Of a stretch of 64,000 nucleotides of DNA, positions 56,307-64,000 are shown in pieces. The notes below the pieces were generated by a model. The model saw nothing but the letters and a program-made list of their open reading frames with translations. It searched no databases and had not been told where the DNA came from. The position numbers and the translations under genes are program-made. The DNA lies in assembly GCA_025056655.1 (NCBI GenBank), contig JANWVL010000055.1, positions 1-64,000 on the forward strand, read 5' to 3'. Position 1 is the first letter of the stretch. Every line of letters starts with the position of its first letter. The stretch comes from Candidatus Methylacidiphilales bacterium (lineage in GTDB: Bacteria; Verrucomicrobiota; Verrucomicrobiia; Methylacidiphilales; JANWVL01).

Positions 56307-56864
56307 CTACACCTTTGCTCTATTTCGCCTCTCGTGTTCCAGTAAAAGTTTCTTACGCCACGGCTTCCATCGGTAATTAAACTTGGAAAGTGAAGCACTT
56401 ACCACGCGGTGACACGGTATGATCAAAGCAAGCAAATTCGAACTACATGCCTGCCCTACTGCTCGCGCGGCCGGTTTTCCGGATACTTTATTGCTTACCT
56501 CACCATAAGAACAAGTTTCTCCCCAGCTAATTTCAGCAATCGCCTGCCATGTTTTTATTTGAAAATCTGTGCCACATAGGCCGACTTTGATTGAAGAGCA
56601 ATAGTTCTCCCAGCTTATTTTATCAGAAAAAGCATGGATCAGCTTTAGTGTCTCCTTATTGCGTGTATCAGCTTTGTCCTCAATCTTGAAACGTGACAAA
56701 CAAGAACGGCACTCGTTTTCTGTATCGAAAAAATGAACTCCTACCAGCACATCGTCAATCCAGACTGTTGACACATTACCAAAGGAACTTTCTTGCCATC
56801 CCCAAGAATAACATCCGCTATCTTCAGGATACTCAACTAATGAGATAAAAGAGTGATACAGCAT
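56307..56864 (-). CDS. ogt: Methylated-DNA--protein-cysteine methyltransferase
   Basis: A 185-residue suicide alkyltransferase that takes O6-methyl groups from guanine onto an active-site cysteine. The signature ALIIPCHRVVSAS (about 147-159) contains the acceptor Cys; GETCSYGEVSNKV and AARAVGQACSSN form the helix-turn-helix and asparagine hinge. The N-terminal domain is diverged from E. coli Ogt but of ordinary length. It starts 2 bases after the recN stop in the same direction, so the two DNA-repair genes are co-transcribed. Converges with nnr. Confidence 0.92.
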   Translation of the reverse strand: MLYHSFISLVEYPEDSGCYSWGWQESSFGNVSTVWIDDVLVGVHFFDTENECRSCLSRFKIEDKADTRNKETLKLIHAFSDKISWENYCSSIKVGLCGTDFQIKTWQAIAEISWGETCSYGEVSNKVSGKPAARAVGQACSSNLLALIIPCHRVVSASLSKFNYRWKPWRKKLLLEHERRNRAKV

Positions 56865-56866
56865 CC

Positions 56867-58549
56867 CTAAACTTTCAGCTTAGAGGCCTCCTGAAGTAAT
56901 TTTTCTGACAAGGCTTGAGCCTCCTCGTGAAGACCACCTAGCATACGAGAGACTTCATGCAGACGTTCCTTTTTATCGAGAAGACGCAAGCGAGCATAGG
57001 TGCGTTCATTTTTCACCTCCTTTTCAACCACGTAGTGACAATGTCCATGTGCTGCCACCTGCGGAAGATGTGTGATGCAAATCACCTGACGTCGCTCGCC
57101 TAAAGCACGAAGCTTTGATCCCACTTTATTGGCCGTGCTCCCACCGACGTTGGCATCGACTTCATCAAACACCAAAACTGGCACTTCATCAACCTCTGCT
57201 AAAGTGGTCTTGATAGCCAACATCACACGCGCCATCTCTCCACTTGAAGCGATCATACGCAACGGTCTGAGCGGTTCTCCTGGATTGGGAGCAAACATAA
57301 ACTCAATTTGGTCAAATCCATTTGCCTCAAGGGACTCTTTGCGTGAAAGATTGACTTGGAATACAGCTTGCAGAAACCCTAAATCTCTCAACTCTCCCTG
57401 CACTTTCTCGGCCAAATTCGTAGCCGCTAATTTACGTTTCCTGTGCATCTCCTCAGCAAGTTCCAATGCTTTTTTGTGGTATTGCTCTGCCTCTTTTTTT
57501 AAAGCCTCCACTCTTGCTTCGTGGCTGCTTAAGTCATGTATTTCTTGTTCGTATTTCTCAGCAAGATTATTTAATTCATGAATTGGAACACCGTATTTAC
57601 GCTTCAAACGCTGAAACAAATCCATCCTTGCTTCTAAGCGGTCGATATAGGCAGCGTCCATTTGTGGGTCTTCTAATCGAGCCACTATGAGTTCGGCTAA
57701 TTCTCTCACATACTCTATGGCTTGATGATTTTTCTCTAGCAGTGTGGCCGCTGTAGGATCGAGTGATTCCCATTGTTTAAGGATTTTTTCTGTGCGCGCT
57801 AAAAGCTGGCTTACGCTTTCTTCGCTCTCATCCAAAAGACGATAAAGAGCTTGAGCATATTCAGTGAGCTGCTTTGAGTTAATTGCTATGCGATAGTCTT
57901 CTTCTAATTTTGTCTCTTCTCCCTCTTGAATTTTGGCAGATCGAATTTCTTGAACCTGCTCTTTCAGAGTCTCTAATCGCAGCGCGATTGTTTCTGGAGA
58001 CAACTGGCCTTCGTTTAAGCTTCGTTCAGCATTTTTCCATATTTGAAAATACTGTTTATATGCACCTTTTAGCTCATTTAATTTTGCGAAGGCATCGAGC
58101 AGATCAAGCTGTGTAGCTTGAATTAAGAGAGATTGATGCTCGTGCGGGCCGTGAATATCTACTAATTTATCACCAATTTTTTTTAATAGTTGAAGTGGCG
58201 CAGCATTACCGTTCACATATTGGCGATTTGCCCCAGTGGTGCTTAGAATGCGCTTAAGAATCAAAAGATTTTCCGAATCTTGCTCAATTCCAGATTCCTC
58301 AAGCCAAATATTGATTTGTTTTCTGAGCAGTGGATTTTCTATCTGAAATTCAGCCTCGACCGTGCAACTCTCTTCCCCGGTGCGGATCAAAGATTTATCG
58401 GCGCGCTCACCTAACAAAAGCTGTAACGCTTCGATTAAAATAGATTTTCCGGCGCCTGTTTCTCCCGTCAAGATATTCAGGCCTTTACCTAATTCCCATC
58501 GGATTGAATCCACAAGCGCTAGATTTTTTATTTGCAATGAGCGCAACAT
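56867..58549 (-). CDS. recN: DNA repair protein RecN
   Basis: A 560-residue SMC-like ATPase of double-strand break repair, normal length. Walker A is GETGAGKS (29-36), the coiled-coil arms span about 150-370, and the C-terminal half has SSGEMARVMLAIKTTLAEVDEVPVLVFDEVDANVGGSTA (signature and Walker B) with QVICITHLPQVAAHGHCHYVV. RecN holds DNA ends and acts with RecA after damage; in many bacteria it is under LexA. No clear LexA box was identified in the 75-base gap to the divergent PhnP-like gene. Confidence 0.96.
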   Translation of the reverse strand: MLRSLQIKNLALVDSIRWELGKGLNILTGETGAGKSILIEALQLLLGERADKSLIRTGEESCTVEAEFQIENPLLRKQINIWLEESGIEQDSENLLILKRILSTTGANRQYVNGNAAPLQLLKKIGDKLVDIHGPHEHQSLLIQATQLDLLDAFAKLNELKGAYKQYFQIWKNAERSLNEGQLSPETIALRLETLKEQVQEIRSAKIQEGEETKLEEDYRIAINSKQLTEYAQALYRLLDESEESVSQLLARTEKILKQWESLDPTAATLLEKNHQAIEYVRELAELIVARLEDPQMDAAYIDRLEARMDLFQRLKRKYGVPIHELNNLAEKYEQEIHDLSSHEARVEALKKEAEQYHKKALELAEEMHRKRKLAATNLAEKVQGELRDLGFLQAVFQVNLSRKESLEANGFDQIEFMFAPNPGEPLRPLRMIASSGEMARVMLAIKTTLAEVDEVPVLVFDEVDANVGGSTANKVGSKLRALGERRQVICITHLPQVAAHGHCHYVVEKEVKNERTYARLRLLDKKERLHEVSRMLGGLHEEAQALSEKLLQEASKLKV

Positions 58550-58678
58550 AACTGCCGTCAGCTAAACCAACCTCGCATTGTTTATCGCTTTTTTTCTCAA
58601 TCGTCTATAAGCTTTGCCTTTACAATGGCTATGCAAAGCCGTTTTTGTTTGCAGCGTCCTTTTCCCACTGAAGCCATC

Positions 58679-59458
58679 ATGATGGCAACCGTCCTTGGCA
58701 CAGGCACATCTCAAGGTGTGCCAGTGATTGGCTGTCGCTGCTCAGTCTGCTGCTCTAATGATCGTAGAGATCAACGGAGTCGCTGTTCCCTTTTTCTACG
58801 CACTCCCGATGCGCATATCCTTATCGATACTACTCCTGAACTTAGAATCCAAGCCTTACGAGAGGGGATTAACCGTGTTGATCATGTTCTCATTACTCAT
58901 AGTCATGCGGATCATATAATGGGCTTTGATGATCTACGACGTTTTTGTGAAATTCAATCACAAGCTTTGCCGATCTATGCCTCGGCAGCGACGCTACAGA
59001 CACTCGAGCGTATCTTCCCTTATGCTTTTGATCCTCACAATACAGTGAGCACCTACGTTCACGCTACTCCACATCCTTTTACTGGCTCTTTCCAGATTGA
59101 TAATTTAACCATCCATCCCTTACAAGTGCCTCACGGCAACGTCGAGACTCACGGATTTCTTTTTATTCACGATGGGCGTTCCCTTCTAGCCTACTTTCCG
59201 GATTGCAAGGAAATGCCCGAACCGTATTATGAAATTCTCAACCGAGTGGACACTTTAATCCTTGACGGCCTGCGTGACGAACCTCACCCTACGCATCTTT
59301 CTATTCCTGAAGCTCTTCAAGTCATAGAACGCATAGCTCCGCGAAGGGCATTTCTCACCCATCTCACCCATCAAAAAAGCCACGTCGATCGTCTTAAACA
59401 GTTGCCTAACGGCGTAGCGCCTGCCTACGATGGTTTACAACTCACATGGTTTTCATGA
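58679..59458 (+). CDS. PhnP-like metallo-beta-lactamase-fold phosphodiesterase or hydrolase
   Basis: A 259-residue MBL-fold protein from ATG 58679 (an upstream ATG at 58625 adds 18 residues without family match). The start has the Cys-rich zinc-site pattern GCRCSVCCSNDRRDQRSRCS, as in PhnP/TrmB-like members, then the HxHxDH motif THSHADHIMGFDDL and later VPHGNVETHGFLF, ALL AYFPDCKEMP and LILDGLRDEPHPTH residues. PhnP hydrolyses cyclic phosphodiesters; many homologues are annotated only as MBL-fold. The 3' end overlaps the next gene start, so both are co-translated. The exact substrate is open. Confidence 0.88.
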   Translation: MMATVLGTGTSQGVPVIGCRCSVCCSNDRRDQRSRCSLFLRTPDAHILIDTTPELRIQALREGINRVDHVLITHSHADHIMGFDDLRRFCEIQSQALPIYASAATLQTLERIFPYAFDPHNTVSTYVHATPHPFTGSFQIDNLTIHPLQVPHGNVETHGFLFIHDGRSLLAYFPDCKEMPEPYYEILNRVDTLILDGLRDEPHPTHLSIPEALQVIERIAPRRAFLTHLTHQKSHVDRLKQLPNGVAPAYDGLQLTWFS

Positions 59459-60870
59459 GAGAACTGCTGATGCCCAACTTTAGCTTTTTAGCTCTTGTGT
59501 ATGTGATTCTACTCTTTGCCATAAATTTTACCCTTCTTGGAAAGGAACTTTCCCCAGCACCTCTTAGAAATCATCTATTAGTTGTTTACAACCGAGATTT
59601 TCTCGGCAGTGAAGCCCTAGCTCGATTTTATGCCCGCAGCCGAAAAATTCCCAACGAGCGACTGCTTGGCATTCAAGCGCCCCTAACAGAAACCATCACT
59701 CGCGAAGAGTTCACACAGACAATCCTACGGCCGATCGAAAACTATCTGATCGAAAAAGGGTGGCTCCAGCGTTCCGTAGAAATGCAGCCCCTCGGAATGC
59801 TCACTCCATCACTTCTCAATACTCATAAAAACGATATTCGCGCTATTTTACTCATCCGAGGAATTCCTCTCCGAATCGCAGAGGACCCTAACTTGGTTGA
59901 GCCTTATGAGGGACCAGACAATCTCAAGCATAATGGTGCGAGTGTGGATTCGGAGCTAGCCATGCTTCCGACGGGCAGTTGGAGAACTTATGGCCCAATT
60001 AGGAATCCTTATTTTAACGAAGGCACCACTCCACGTTCCTCGCGTCCGTTTTCTCGAAGTGATGCATTAGGGATGGTTCTTGTCACACGCTTGGATGGGC
60101 CTTCAAATGAAATCGTTCGCCGCCGCATCCAAGAGACTCTGGATGTAGAGAAGCAAGGCTTGCGCGGAAACGCTTTCATTGATGCCCGCGGGATGACCGC
60201 TGAGAGCGGAGGTTATTTACTAGGAGATGAATGGTTGAGAAACTCGATCCGTTTTCTTAAAGCTGCCGGTTTCAACGTCACGATTGATGATACGCCTGAA
60301 CTTTTTCCAGATGAGATGAAATGGCCTTCCACAGCGATTTATGCAGGTTGGTATACCGACAATGCGAAGGGGCCAATGATGAATCCTGGCGTTCTTGCTG
60401 CGGGCTCGATCGCTTATCATATCCACTCATACAGTGCACAAACTCTGCATAGCTCGACTCAAAATTGGTGCGGGCCTTTGATTCATGCTGGCGCAGCAGT
60501 AACGATCGGTGCAGTGGATGAACCATATCTGCATTTGATGCCACATTGGGATTTGTTTATTGCACGACTTCTCGAAGGTCTCACGGTGGCTGAGGCCGCC
60601 TATCGCTCGATGCCCGCCCTTTCATGGAAAGTCGTGATCGTTGCGGACCCGCTTTATCGTCCGTTTGCGCAAATCAATGTGGGCAAACTACCCGATCCTA
60701 TTCGGATCCTTTCCAAGCAGAAAGTAATAGCCTCTCCAGCTCCTTCTCGTGAGCCTTCACGGCCTCCACAAGTGTCCCCGATGCCTGAACAGCCTAAAAA
60801 TGAGGAATTGCCGCTCGATCCAGTATTGAAGCCTTTCAAACCTGTCATTAGTAAACCTGCAATCGAATAG
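59455..60870 (+). CDS. TIGR03790-family exported protein
   Basis: A 471-residue protein from ATG 59455, which overlaps the MBL stop by 4 bases (59446 and 59470 are other possible starts). A signal anchor (FLALVYVILLFAINF) is followed by LVVYNRDFLGSEALARFYARSRKIPNERLLGI, RAILLIRGIPLRIAEDP, SVDSELAML and a later GAAVTIGAVDEPYLHLMPHWDLFIARLLEGLTVAEAAYRSMP. These are the hallmark blocks of TIGR03790, found mainly in Verrucomicrobia, Planctomycetes and some others; function unknown. The C-terminus is a Pro-rich tail (REPSRPPQVSPMPEQPKNEE). tatD follows 4 bases behind. Confidence 0.85.
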   Translation: MRELLMPNFSFLALVYVILLFAINFTLLGKELSPAPLRNHLLVVYNRDFLGSEALARFYARSRKIPNERLLGIQAPLTETITREEFTQTILRPIENYLIEKGWLQRSVEMQPLGMLTPSLLNTHKNDIRAILLIRGIPLRIAEDPNLVEPYEGPDNLKHNGASVDSELAMLPTGSWRTYGPIRNPYFNEGTTPRSSRPFSRSDALGMVLVTRLDGPSNEIVRRRIQETLDVEKQGLRGNAFIDARGMTAESGGYLLGDEWLRNSIRFLKAAGFNVTIDDTPELFPDEMKWPSTAIYAGWYTDNAKGPMMNPGVLAAGSIAYHIHSYSAQTLHSSTQNWCGPLIHAGAAVTIGAVDEPYLHLMPHWDLFIARLLEGLTVAEAAYRSMPALSWKVVIVADPLYRPFAQINVGKLPDPIRILSKQKVIASPAPSREPSRPPQVSPMPEQPKNEELPLDPVLKPFKPVISKPAIE

Positions 60871-60874
60871 CAGC

Positions 60875-61687
60875 ATGTTAATCGACACGCATGCACACTT
60901 GGACTATCCCGATTACGAAAGGGATCTTCCTCAAGTTATCGAGCGGGCTCTCTCTGCTGGCGTGACACGTATTTTAACAATAGGCACTAATCTTCAATCC
61001 TGCCACCGAGCGATCGAGCTTGCGAGAGCTTATCCGCAGGTCGTTTTTCCTGTCATCGGGATTCATCCTCATCATGCTGATGAATGGGATGGGAGCACCG
61101 AAAAAACACTCAGGCAGATCATTGAGTCGCATCCAGTGGCTGCCATAGGCGAGACGGGATTGGACTATCATCGTTTGCCAAGTCAAAAAATATCTGATCC
61201 TTCTGCGGCACATGATACAGACCAAGCTTACAAGCAAAGACAGCAGGATGTTTTTCGCGCCCAACTCGAACTAGCCGTGGCATATGGGTTAAATGTTGTC
61301 GTCCATCAACGCGATGCTTGGGAAGATACGCTCCGAATATTGCATCCTTATACAGGGCGTCTTCGCGGAGTGTTTCATTGTTTCGGGGGCACGCTAGAAC
61401 AGGCCATGGATTTGCTGCGCCTCGGGCACATAGTCTCCTTCACTGGCATCGTGACTTTCAAAAACGCACAGCAGGTTCAAAACACGGCAGCACAGGTTCC
61501 TCTTGACTCGTTTATGGTTGAAACAGATTGTCCTTATCTAGCTCCGACGCCTTTTCGGGGGAAGCGATGTGAGCCTGCCCATACGCGAGTCATTGCTGAA
61601 ACGGTCGCGATGTTGCGCTCGGTCTCGTTGCAATCTATAGCTGAGCAGACGACTGCGACGGCAGAAAAGTTTTTTAGATTGGGTTAA
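60875..61687 (+). CDS. tatD: TatD-family metal-dependent deoxyribonuclease
   Basis: A 270-residue TIM-barrel hydrolase of the TatD family, normal size. The metal-ligand motif [15 protein letters not shown] opens it; further ligands are [39 protein letters not shown] and METD-type [25 protein letters not shown]. TatD proteins act as 3'-5' exonucleases and in DNA repair or quality control. A 4-base gap follows the TIGR03790 gene, and the stop overlaps the convergent rpoD stop by 4 bases. Confidence 0.95.
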   Translation: MLIDTHAHLDYPDYERDLPQVIERALSAGVTRILTIGTNLQSCHRAIELARAYPQVVFPVIGIHPHHADEWDGSTEKTLRQIIESHPVAAIGETGLDYHRLPSQKISDPSAAHDTDQAYKQRQQDVFRAQLELAVAYGLNVVVHQRDAWEDTLRILHPYTGRLRGVFHCFGGTLEQAMDLLRLGHIVSFTGIVTFKNAQQVQNTAAQVPLDSFMVETDCPYLAPTPFRGKRCEPAHTRVIAETVAMLRSVSLQSIAEQTTATAEKFFRLG

Positions 61688-63600
61688 AAGACCTGCTCGT
61701 GTTCAAGAAACCCTGAAAGATGGCGCAGTCTAGTGGGGTGTCGCATTTTTCGTAGCGCTTTGGCTTCGATCTGGCGGATGCGTTCACGTGTGACGCGGAA
61801 CTGGCGACCGACCTCCTCAAGCGTGCGTGAATAGCCATCTTTTAGGCCGAACCGTTGCTCAATCACCTCGCGCTCTCGTGGAGTCAAGGTTTCAAGAACT
61901 TGGGCTATTTTTTCTTTGAGTAGGGAATGTGCAGCCATTTCTGCAGGATTTTCGGCTGATTTATCCTCGATGAAATCTCCGAAGGTGGTGTCGTCGCTAT
62001 CTCCGACTTGGGCCTGGAGGGAGATGGGTTGTTGAGCCATTTTGAGGATGGCGCGGACTCGCTCGACGGGCATTTGGATTTCGTCCGCAATCTCCTCCGG
62101 TGTGGCTTCACGCCCGAGCTCTTGGATAAGTTGTTTTTGGACACGCATCAATTTATTGATTGTTTCAATCATGTGAACGGGTATGCGGATGGTGCGTGCC
62201 TGATCTGCGATAGAGCGGGTGATAGCTTGGCGTATCCACCAGGTGGCGTAGGTGGAGAATTTGTAGCCGCGGCGGTATTCGAATTTTTCGACAGCTTTCA
62301 TCAGGCCCATGTTGCCTTCTTGGATGAGATCGAGGAAGGAGAGGCCACGATTGGTGTATTTTTTTGCAATGGAGATAACTAGGCGCAAGTTGGCTTCGAC
62401 CATTTCTGTTTTGGCTTCCATTGCTGCTCGTAGTTGTTTGCGGAGTTCTAGGTATTGGTTGCAAAATTCGTCGACACGCATTCGGGCCTGTATTTCAAAT
62501 TCAGCAAGGTTGTTTTGGTATTCGCTTAATCGAGCTTGTGCATCCTTGGATAGGTTTTTCTGTTTGGATAATTTTTGAATTTGAGAGAGGTATTCTTGAG
62601 CCCGTTGATAGTGTATTTGATTGCCGAAGGCAAAGTCTTCGATGACTTTTTGTTTGTAGTAAAATTTGGCGAAGAGTTTTTCGATCTTGGCTTGATTGCG
62701 GTCAAATTCCTTTTGTAAACGTTGCCGTGTGGCATCTTGTTTACATTCTTTTATTCGGACGTAGAGATCGGTGAGCTTTTCGTCGTAGGTTTCTACTTTT
62801 TTGATGAGTTGTTTGAGACTCTTTTCGTATTTTTCGCGGCCTTCGATTTTTTTATCTTGGATGACGCGATCAAAGCGCTCGCGTTGCTGGAGTAGTTTGT
62901 AGGCTAGAGATATGTATTCACGGGCAGTAAATCCGAATCGATGAAGAATCTTCATCACAGCCTGTTCAGCATTCTCAATTCGCTTTGAGATTTCGACTTC
63001 TTGCTCGCGTGTGAGGAGTGGCACTTGCCCCATTTGTTTCAGATACATCCTCACGGGATCATCGAGGATATCGAGCTTAGCTTCTTTTTCGGCTACAGCG
63101 TTGGCTTCTTCCTCTTGAGCAGCAGCTTGTTTGTATCGGTCGACTTCGGAGCTGTCTATGACAGCGATATCCATGCTGCTCAAGAGGGCTAGGATCATTT
63201 CAATAACTTCTGGGTTTGCCTCGTTTTCGGGTAGGGCTTCATTGATGTCGTCAAATGTCAGATAGGTCTGTTCCTTGGCGAGTTTGAGGAGTGAGCGGAT
63301 GCGTTCTTGGTATTGCGGGAGTTCGTTGAGTTTGGAGTAAATTTTGTGCGTGTCTCCGGACTCGATGATTTTATCTAAGTCTTTGATTTTTTTATCGGGT
63401 GAAGCGGTGGAGGGATCTTGCTGGGTGGTGTTGGCTTTGCGACGCCCACGACGATACGGCAAACTCTCCGTGTCTTTGGTCGAGGGAGTGGTTAGCTTTT
63501 GAGTGTTTTCGGGCTTATCGTGTGAGGATTTTTTTCTTGAGGAGCTTGTGGATGCGGTATCTCGGATCTTTTTGTTAGTGCTTTTTTTAGAAATGGGCAT
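61684..63600 (-). CDS. rpoD: RNA polymerase sigma factor RpoD (sigma-70)
   Basis: A 638-residue primary sigma factor from ATG 63600; the frame continues to 63657 into dnaG, but [11 protein letters not shown] is the better start. A Lys/Ser-rich N-terminal extension (about 1-75) precedes region 1.1-like helices, then region 1.2 ([29 protein letters not shown]), an inserted helical block of about 150 residues, region 2 with the RNA-polymerase and -10 contacts ([60 protein letters not shown]), region 3 and region 4 with the -35 helix-turn-helix [20 protein letters not shown]. The dnaG-rpoD order is the classic macromolecular synthesis arrangement. Confidence 0.96.
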   Translation of the reverse strand: MPISKKSTNKKIRDTASTSSSRKKSSHDKPENTQKLTTPSTKDTESLPYRRGRRKANTTQQDPSTASPDKKIKDLDKIIESGDTHKIYSKLNELPQYQERIRSLLKLAKEQTYLTFDDINEALPENEANPEVIEMILALLSSMDIAVIDSSEVDRYKQAAAQEEEANAVAEKEAKLDILDDPVRMYLKQMGQVPLLTREQEVEISKRIENAEQAVMKILHRFGFTAREYISLAYKLLQQRERFDRVIQDKKIEGREKYEKSLKQLIKKVETYDEKLTDLYVRIKECKQDATRQRLQKEFDRNQAKIEKLFAKFYYKQKVIEDFAFGNQIHYQRAQEYLSQIQKLSKQKNLSKDAQARLSEYQNNLAEFEIQARMRVDEFCNQYLELRKQLRAAMEAKTEMVEANLRLVISIAKKYTNRGLSFLDLIQEGNMGLMKAVEKFEYRRGYKFSTYATWWIRQAITRSIADQARTIRIPVHMIETINKLMRVQKQLIQELGREATPEEIADEIQMPVERVRAILKMAQQPISLQAQVGDSDDTTFGDFIEDKSAENPAEMAAHSLLKEKIAQVLETLTPREREVIEQRFGLKDGYSRTLEEVGRQFRVTRERIRQIEAKALRKMRHPTRLRHLSGFLEHEQVF

Positions 63601-63610
63601 ATTCGCTAGG

Positions 63611-64000
63611 TTAAGGTTTAGGACGGAGTAAGTTAGCAAGAGCTCTGCGTGAATCAAGTAGCTCTTTTGTTTTTTGTGATAAGGCCTGGGGTGAGAGGAG
63701 TTGGCTTTTGATCTCTTGCTCTAGGATACTGATTCGGTAGTGGAGGATTTGACGTTTGAGTTGAAGAATGAGATCGTGAAAGTAGGAGTCGTGAGCGTTG
63801 GGAGTAATGTCGGGGGGGCGCAATGCGAGGCGGGCTAGTGTGTTTTTTTCGGCTTCGTCAGTAAGGAGGTGCATCAGTGATTCAGGAGTATCCCATAGGT
63901 CTTGGGAGTGAAGCTCCAGAAGGCGACGTAGGAGATGGCCACCGGTTACAAAGTCGAAAGATTCTTGGGGTATAAGGCGTGCTAGGTGAGGACAGTATTC
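63611..64000 (-). CDS. dnaG: DNA primase, C-terminal part (cut by the window edge)
   Basis: The last about 129 residues of DnaG, open to the window end, so the 5' part is outside. The visible segment has a beginning [33 protein letters not shown], then [21 protein letters not shown] and a helical end, which is the DnaB-interaction region of primase. The stop is 10 bases ahead of the rpoD start, matching the usual primase-sigma operon. The identity rests on the context and on the C-terminal layout, because catalytic motifs are out of view. Confidence 0.8.
   Translation of the reverse strand, partial: EYCPHLARLIPQESFDFVTGGHLLRRLLELHSQDLWDTPESLMHLLTDEAEKNTLARLALRPPDITPNAHDSYFHDLILQLKRQILHYRISILEQEIKSQLLSPQALSQKTKELLDSRRALANLLRPKP

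Noticed and set aside
43572-61400. Replication origin or terminus at the skew changes
   Set aside because: Two opposite changes within 18 kb cannot both be origin and terminus, and no dnaA, DnaA-box cluster or dif site was seen.

Overview
The window reads as chromosomal DNA of a diderm bacterium, most plausibly a member of the Verrucomicrobiota or a neighbour in the PVC group. Reasons: an outer-membrane style two-partner-secretion adhesin and a lipid-A-type LAB_N membrane protein (diderm envelope), a TIGR03790-type exported protein, a small exported protein resembling the TIGR04073 family, a bacterial NavBac sodium channel, and widely conserved housekeeping genes without prophage, insertion sequences, rRNA or CRISPR. 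The taxonomic call is inference; no ribosomal RNA is present to settle it.

Layout. 1-1474: the 3' part of a metallo-beta-lactamase-fold gene on the minus strand with no usable start, then a GT-rich stretch of about 1.2 kb with no convincing gene. 1475-5299: a giant adhesin-like gene with a TPS (haemagglutinin) N-terminus, extreme G-over-C strand bias, repeated poly-G tracts and a Ser-rich stalk. 5308-13205: a minus-strand run gyrB-gyrA-AspT-type transporter-LAB_N protein-uppS, preceded by a separate hup gene with its own terminator. 13857-25319: M24 peptidase, tRNA-Gln(UUG) with a recognisable promoter, a GlcD-like oxidase, ubiD behind a perfect LacI-type palindrome, a small exported protein with terminator, birA, pepA, rarA, ppk1 and a phosphoribosyltransferase. 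25338-28875: YhaM-like nuclease, FIST sensor, radical SAM protein and folB. 28893-38094 (minus): thiS, an exported protein, three large TPR-bearing genes (a coiled-coil exported protein and two multi-membrane proteins, one of TMTC type), gnd and an exported protein.

38200-49943: aspS (with non-discriminating signature residues), rpoZ, mutL, a membrane protein, lutABC, a HEAT-repeat lipoprotein, an intact reading frame that is only the C-terminal half of valyl-tRNA synthetase, a DUF2062 protein and a Y-family polymerase. 50071-64000: an aldehyde dehydrogenase pair that looks like a split ALDH16, an orphan FtsX-type permease, a NavBac sodium channel overlapping nnr, ogt, recN, a PhnP-like hydrolase, a TIGR03790 protein, tatD, rpoD and the 3' end of dnaG.

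Functionally, most of the window is core metabolism, DNA topology, replication and repair (gyrAB, hup, rarA, mutL, Y-polymerase, ogt, recN, dnaG), transcription (rpoZ, rpoD) and translation (aspS, valS part, tRNA-Gln). The accessory interest lies in the possibly phase-variable Ser-rich adhesin, the TMTC/TPR surface-like cluster, the half valS gene, the split ALDH16 pair and the sodium channel. Strand composition is blocky: the + strand is G-rich over about 26-43.5 kb and again past 61.5 kb but C-rich over about 43.6-61.4 kb whatever the gene orientation, which suggests past rearrangement.
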